Shown piece after piece: positions 23,603-27,359 of a DNA stretch of 27,359 nucleotides. Under the pieces are notes generated by a model. The model searched no databases. It was not told the DNA's origin and worked only from the letters and a program-made list of their open reading frames with translations. The stretch covers positions 1-27,359 of the forward strand of contig CAYXZZ010000016.1 in the NCBI GenBank assembly GCA_964470055.1, in the 5' to 3' direction. The translations under genes and the position numbers were made by a program. The stretch's first letter is position 1, and the number at the start of each line of letters is the position of its first letter. The DNA comes from JAEDES01 sp964470055 (GTDB lineage: Bacteria > Bacillota_I > Bacilli_A > RF39 > UBA660).

Positions 23603-25795
23603 ATGGCTACATACATTAAAGGAAATTACAGAAAAAGCATCTATCAAACTGCCAATGGTTATAACATTGGTATTTTTAAGGTACAAGATACAAACGATGA
23701 AAAACTAGCCAATTATCTAGATCGAACTATTACCTTTACTGGCTATTTCCATGAACTTAATGATATGGATACTTATATGTTCTATGGTAAATTAGTAAAA
23801 CATGAAAAATATGGTGAACAATTCCAAGTAGAAAGTTATGAACGCTGTAAACCAGAAGAAAAAGATTCAATCATTGAATTTTTAACTAGTGGACTATTTA
23901 AAGGTATTGGAGAAAAAAAGGCTAAAAACATTGTTGATGTTTTAGGAAAAGACACATTAAAAATAATTCTTGAAAATCCTGATAATCTCTTACTTATCCC
24001 AACTATTACTAAAGCCAATATTGATACTCTTCATACTAAATTAAAAGAATATGAAGCAAGTTATGAAACAATTCTTTTTTTAGGTAATTTAGGTTTTTCT
24101 ACTAGAGATTCTATGATTATCTATAATTACTATAAAGATAGAACTAAACAAGTAATTGAAACAGACATCTACCAACTAATCTATGACATAACAGATATTA
24201 ACTTCAAAAAAGTAGACCAAATTGCTTTAAATATGAACATAGAAAAAGATTCTCTTATTCGAATAAAAGCCGCTATTATCTATATAATGACTGAAGTATC
24301 AAATACTTATGGTCATAGTTATTACTACCAAGAAGAGCTATTAACTTTACTTCCAAGAGTTTTAGGTATTGATATTAGTCATACTGACTTTGACCATGCT
24401 TTAGAAGAATTAAATAAAGACGTTCGAATAGTCATCAAAGAAGAAAAATATTATTTAAAAGATATGTATGAAGCAGAAACATTAATAGTTAAAAGATTAC
24501 GTTTACTAGACAATAATCCTTTAACGCATGATAAGCATCTTGATGATAAAATTAAAGATCTCGAAAGTTTTTATGAAATAACTTATAATGAAGAACAAAA
24601 ACGGGCTATTAAAGAAAGCTATGACCGTGATCTTTTAATTATAACTGGTGGTCCAGGTACAGGAAAAACAACTATTATGAAAGGAATAACTGAAATCTAT
24701 CGTCAATTAAATAAACTTTCATATGAACATCTTCAAGAAAAAGTTGCCTTACTTGCGCCAACAGGTCGTGCCGCTAAGAGAATGACAGAATCAACTGGAC
24801 TAAGAGCATCAACCATCCATCGTTTCTTAAAATGGCAAAAAGACACCAATAAATTTCAAGTAAATGAATATAATAAAAGTAAAGTAGAGTTTGTAATTAT
24901 TGATGAGGCCAGTATGATTGATACTTATCTTATGGCAAGTCTTTTAAAAGGAATCTCTGCTAATTGTAAAATGGTTATGGTTGGAGATGATCATCAATTG
25001 CCATCTGTTGGCCCAGGACAACTTCTTCATGATTTAATCGAATCAGAAAAACTAGAAGTTGTAAAACTAAAAGAATTATACCGTCAAGGAAAAGACTCAA
25101 ATATTATTTCTCTTGCATACGATGTAAGACAAGGTGAAGTCCATCCTCAAATATTTAATAAAGATGAAGATTTAACTTTTATTAGTTGTCCAAGTGAACA
25201 AGTAATTCCAACTATTATGGAACTCGCAACTACTTTTAAAGATATTTCTTATAAAAACTTTCAAATACTTGCGCCAATGTATAAAACAATCACAGGTATT
25301 GATGAAATAAATAAACATATTCAGTCAATATTTAATCCAAAGGACGATTTAAAAAAAGAACTACGTATTGGTGAAGTAACTTTTAGAGAACAAGATAAAG
25401 TCATTCAATTAACTAATATGCCAGATGATAATGTCTATAATGGAGATATTGGTATAATTGACAAAATAGTCACATCTCCTAAAAAAGAAATTCATATTGA
25501 TTTTGATGGTAATTTAGTCAAGTATACTCCAACTAATTTCAATAGTTTTCGTCTAGCCTATGCAATTTCTATTCATAAAGCCCAAGGTAGTGAGTTTGAT
25601 GTTATCATTATGCCAGTAGTAAAAAATTATGGCAAAATGCTATATCGAAAACTAATTTATACTGGAATTACTAGAAGTAAAAAGAAATTATATTTAATTG
25701 GTGACTTAAAAGCCTTAGATATTGCTATCGCAAATACTTCAGCCGATATTAGAAGAACTACTATAAAAGATTTTTTAATTAACGGTATAAAATAA
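23603..25795 (+). CDS. recD2: RecD2-type 5'-3' DNA helicase
   Basis: This 730-aa SF1B helicase is of the RecD2 (RecD-like without RecBC) type, involved in DNA repair and replication-fork maintenance. The long N-terminal half includes an OB-like start (TITFTGYFHELND...YGKLVKHEKYGEQFQV) and helix-hairpin-helix repeats (LFKGIGEKKAKNIVD). The motor follows: Walker A GGPGTGKTT (349-357), VALLAPTGRAAKRMTE, Walker B IIDEASMID (about 431-439), GDDHQLPSVGPGQLLHDL, LKELYRQ, YAISIHKAQGSEFD and YTGITRSKKKLYLIGD. Length matches the family. TAGGAGG precedes the ATG, 26 bp after mtaB. Confidence 0.94.
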   Translation: MATYIKGNYRKSIYQTANGYNIGIFKVQDTNDEKLANYLDRTITFTGYFHELNDMDTYMFYGKLVKHEKYGEQFQVESYERCKPEEKDSIIEFLTSGLFKGIGEKKAKNIVDVLGKDTLKIILENPDNLLLIPTITKANIDTLHTKLKEYEASYETILFLGNLGFSTRDSMIIYNYYKDRTKQVIETDIYQLIYDITDINFKKVDQIALNMNIEKDSLIRIKAAIIYIMTEVSNTYGHSYYYQEELLTLLPRVLGIDISHTDFDHALEELNKDVRIVIKEEKYYLKDMYEAETLIVKRLRLLDNNPLTHDKHLDDKIKDLESFYEITYNEEQKRAIKESYDRDLLIITGGPGTGKTTIMKGITEIYRQLNKLSYEHLQEKVALLAPTGRAAKRMTESTGLRASTIHRFLKWQKDTNKFQVNEYNKSKVEFVIIDEASMIDTYLMASLLKGISANCKMVMVGDDHQLPSVGPGQLLHDLIESEKLEVVKLKELYRQGKDSNIISLAYDVRQGEVHPQIFNKDEDLTFISCPSEQVIPTIMELATTFKDISYKNFQILAPMYKTITGIDEINKHIQSIFNPKDDLKKELRIGEVTFREQDKVIQLTNMPDDNVYNGDIGIIDKIVTSPKKEIHIDFDGNLVKYTPTNFNSFRLAYAISIHKAQGSEFDVIIMPVVKNYGKMLYRKLIYTGITRSKKKLYLIGDLKALDIAIANTSADIRRTTIKDFLINGIK

Positions 25796-25831
25796 CCAGC
25801 AAATTCTCATAATAAAAGTAGAGGTGAAATT

Positions 25832-25993
25832 ATGAGAAAAAATAATACAATGAAAAATATGGCCATTGCGGCAGTACTTGGAGGAGTAGGAGTAGCAGGA
25901 TATATGTATGTAAGAAATAATCCTCAAGTAATGCGAAATATTAAAACAATGATGCAAGATATGGAAAGAAAAAAATTAGAAAAACTTAACTAA
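25832..25993 (+). CDS. Small 53-aa membrane-anchored peptide
   Basis: A short gene follows recD2 by 36 bp with AGAGGTG correctly spaced before ATG. The product is MRKNNTMKNM, then a Gly/Ala-rich hydrophobic helix (residues about 10-26, AIAAVLGGVGVAGYMYV), and a basic amphipathic tail rich in Met, Lys and Arg. The layout resembles small YtxH-like membrane proteins, but I cannot assign a function. A good terminator follows, which supports it as the last gene of the operon. Confidence 0.7.
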   Translation: MRKNNTMKNMAIAAVLGGVGVAGYMYVRNNPQVMRNIKTMMQDMERKKLEKLN

Positions 25994-26014
25994 TAATCAG
26001 TACTTATCAAACAA

Positions 26015-26045
26015 AAACGGGAACACAAACATTCCCGTTTTTTTG
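26015..26045 (+). terminator. Intrinsic terminator of the recD2 operon
   Basis: AAACGGGAA (26015-26023) pairs with TTCCCGTTT (26032-26040) around an 8-base loop and runs into a stretch of T residues. Confidence 0.92.
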
Positions 26046-26413
26046 ACTTTTTTAAGCCGTCAACTAAAATAAAAACTTTATATACTGCGGAAAATGTCGA
26101 AGATATATAAAGTTGTATACTTTATATATTTTATTATTTTCCTTATTCTACTTAATTATAACATATAATTTACTAATTTGAATACTTAAAATTAATATTC
26201 TTAAAAACTTAGATATATCAACGAAAAAAAATAATTATTAAAAATTTAAGCCGTCAAAAAATATTAAAAATCTCTTGATTTTGTCGCAAAAAATAAAAAA
26301 ATCATAAAAAATACTTAGTCAAAATTTCTAGTCAAAATATTTAATTTCTTTATATATCAACGAAATTTAACTGTTTGCCATAAAGTATACAACTTTATGT
26401 TAGGAGTGAAGAT
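26046..26413 (+). promoter_or_regulatory. AT-rich upstream region with 19-bp inverted repeats
   Basis: No gene lies in these 368 bp. ATAAAGTTGTATACTTTAT at 26107-26125 recurs as its exact reverse complement at 26380-26398, enclosing 254 bp. The right copy ends 4 bp before the AGGAG ribosome-binding site of the surface-protein gene at 26414. Each copy is itself nearly palindromic (ATAAAGT/ACTTTAT arms around a 5-base asymmetric centre). Two direct repeats are also present: TTTAAGCCGTCAA (26051-26063 and 26245-26257) and ATATATCAACGAAA (26213-26226 and 26352-26365). AACTTTATATA...TATATAAAGTT (about 26072-26114) forms a further inverted repeat. The arrangement fits an invertible promoter segment or clustered operators. 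No recombinase gene is visible in the window. Confidence 0.6.
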
Positions 26414-27359
26414 ATGAAAAAGTGGAGAAAATATGTTTATGCAATTGCACTTTTTGTAGTTTTAGGACTTACAGTAGGTTTTGCGGCCTTTGTATCGGAT
26501 ATGTCAATTAGTAATCTGGTTGCGGAAGTGAGACTAAATAAAGATATAAGAGTTACTGGATTTGCATATTCAAGTAATACTAGTTCAGGTGCTGCGAATT
26601 CTTATGATTATAGTGTTGAGTCTTTACTTACAAATGTTAAACTTCCTAATTCTGATTCAAGTGTAACATATACAGTTACAGTTACGAACTTTGGAAATGT
26701 GGAAATGGGAATTTATGAGTTAACAGGTTTACCAAGTAATTTAACTTATGAAGTTAGTGATTATACATTACAGAGTAAAATTTGTGATAGTGATGGAGCA
26801 TGTAGTTCTGGTATAGTTAAAACTTTTGATTTAACTATTAAGTATACTTCTAGTGGATATAATTCTAGCAGTACAACTTATGATTTAAACATAGGTATTG
26901 ATTTTAGAGATTTTTATACAGTTACTTATAAAAATATTACAAATAATGGATATCCTACAGAGATAATAAATGGTGGAAATTTATCAGTAACATTTACAGG
27001 AGATATACCTGAAACTGTTTTAGTATATGTAAATAACGAAAAGGTAAGTTCTTCTTTATATAGTTATTCAAATAATACTTTTACATTTAATAATGTTACA
27101 GGAGATATAACAATTACTCCTCCAGAAACTTTTGTTACTATGATGAAAAATGGAGCAGTTTCAGATAGTAGTGTTAGTTTTAGCTCGACTTCTGGGTTAA
27201 CAACATTAAATAATACTGCTTATATAAGAAGTGGAACGGAAAGTAATCCAATTTATTATTATCGTGGGAATGTTACTAAAAACAATGTTTATTTTGCAGG
27301 CTTTTGTTGGAAGATAGTCAGAACGACAGAAACAGGAGGCGTAAAATTAGTATACAATG
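26414..27359 (+). CDS. Partial surface protein with lectin-like domain start, runs off window
   Basis: The first 315 codons of a longer gene are present. The product starts MKKWRKYVYAIALF, a signal peptide or anchor helix (about 7-27). Beta-rich, Ser/Thr/Asn-rich extracellular domains follow, including a module with VTYTVTVTNFGNVEMGIYEL (about 89-108) and another ending FNNVTGDITITP. Near the window end (about residues 296-310) comes AGFCWKIVRTTETGG. I associate this sequence with the beginning of lectin-like DUF6273-type domains, whose far C-terminus usually carries YW..SP and GVRP motifs. The gene could therefore be a target of the DGR at 8-3914, but the relevant end is outside the window. 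TTAGGAG is the ribosome-binding site, directly after the inverted repeat. Confidence 0.75.
   Translation, partial: MKKWRKYVYAIALFVVLGLTVGFAAFVSDMSISNLVAEVRLNKDIRVTGFAYSSNTSSGAANSYDYSVESLLTNVKLPNSDSSVTYTVTVTNFGNVEMGIYELTGLPSNLTYEVSDYTLQSKICDSDGACSSGIVKTFDLTIKYTSSGYNSSSTTYDLNIGIDFRDFYTVTYKNITNNGYPTEIINGGNLSVTFTGDIPETVLVYVNNEKVSSSLYSYSNNTFTFNNVTGDITITPPETFVTMMKNGAVSDSSVSFSSTSGLTTLNNTAYIRSGTESNPIYYYRGNVTKNNVYFAGFCWKIVRTTETGGVKLVYN

Overview
The window is AT-rich DNA from a low-GC Gram-positive bacterium, most likely an uncultured gut-type member of the Bacillota (Bacilli; an RF39/Erysipelotrichales-like lineage is my guess from protein style, not a demonstrated placement). Supporting signs are HelD, MtaB, RecD2, a SpoVB-like flippase, large pseudopilin-like surface proteins, strong GGAGG ribosome-binding sites and intrinsic terminators. 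All 17 complete genes end in TAA (14) or TAG (3), and none in TGA.

Positions 1-3960 hold the most unusual locus, a diversity-generating retroelement (DGR). It has an Avd-like helical-bundle protein (2078-2449) overlapping a DGR-type reverse transcriptase (2427-3914). Upstream is not the usual single template repeat but a tandem array of five related cassettes (8-2047, period about 370-400 bp). Each cassette carries a template-repeat-like segment followed by a structured RNA module. In cassettes 1-4 the template reads, in one frame, as (W)ALSP...GVRPDFH, rich in AAC/AAT codons. That is the signature of a diversified C-type-lectin-fold segment. Cassette 5 keeps the flanks but has an adenine-poor, out-of-frame core. 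The reverse transcriptase also carries a C-terminal domain resembling MutS domain I. No variable-repeat copy of these templates is visible in the window.

Positions 3961-8700 are chromosomal: a frameshifted remnant of an ATPase gene, a phosphohexomutase, an unknown 161-aa protein, and a HelD-type helicase with its own promoter and a possible leader attenuator.

Positions 8700-16700 form a surface-protein locus. Two very large proteins with type IV prepilin N-termini (1082 and 1055 aa) carry Ig-like repeats, and the first also has thrombospondin-1-like Cys repeats. Between and after them lie two single-pass membrane proteins. The first ends in a YWTLTS...GIRPVITI segment of the same general type as the one encoded by the DGR templates.

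Positions 16678-20105 (minus strand) encode an OmpR-type response regulator, its histidine kinase, and a lipid-linked polysaccharide flippase. Positions 20300-26000 (plus strand) encode two membrane-anchored proteins of unknown function, MtaB, RecD2 and a 53-aa membrane peptide.

Positions 26046-27359 contain a gene-free AT-rich stretch with a perfect 19-bp inverted repeat directly upstream of a secreted or membrane-anchored surface protein that runs off the window. This architecture fits a promoter-inversion switch or paired operators. The truncated protein has the start of a domain (AGFCWKIVRTTETGG) that I associate with C-type-lectin-like surface proteins, so it is a candidate DGR target.
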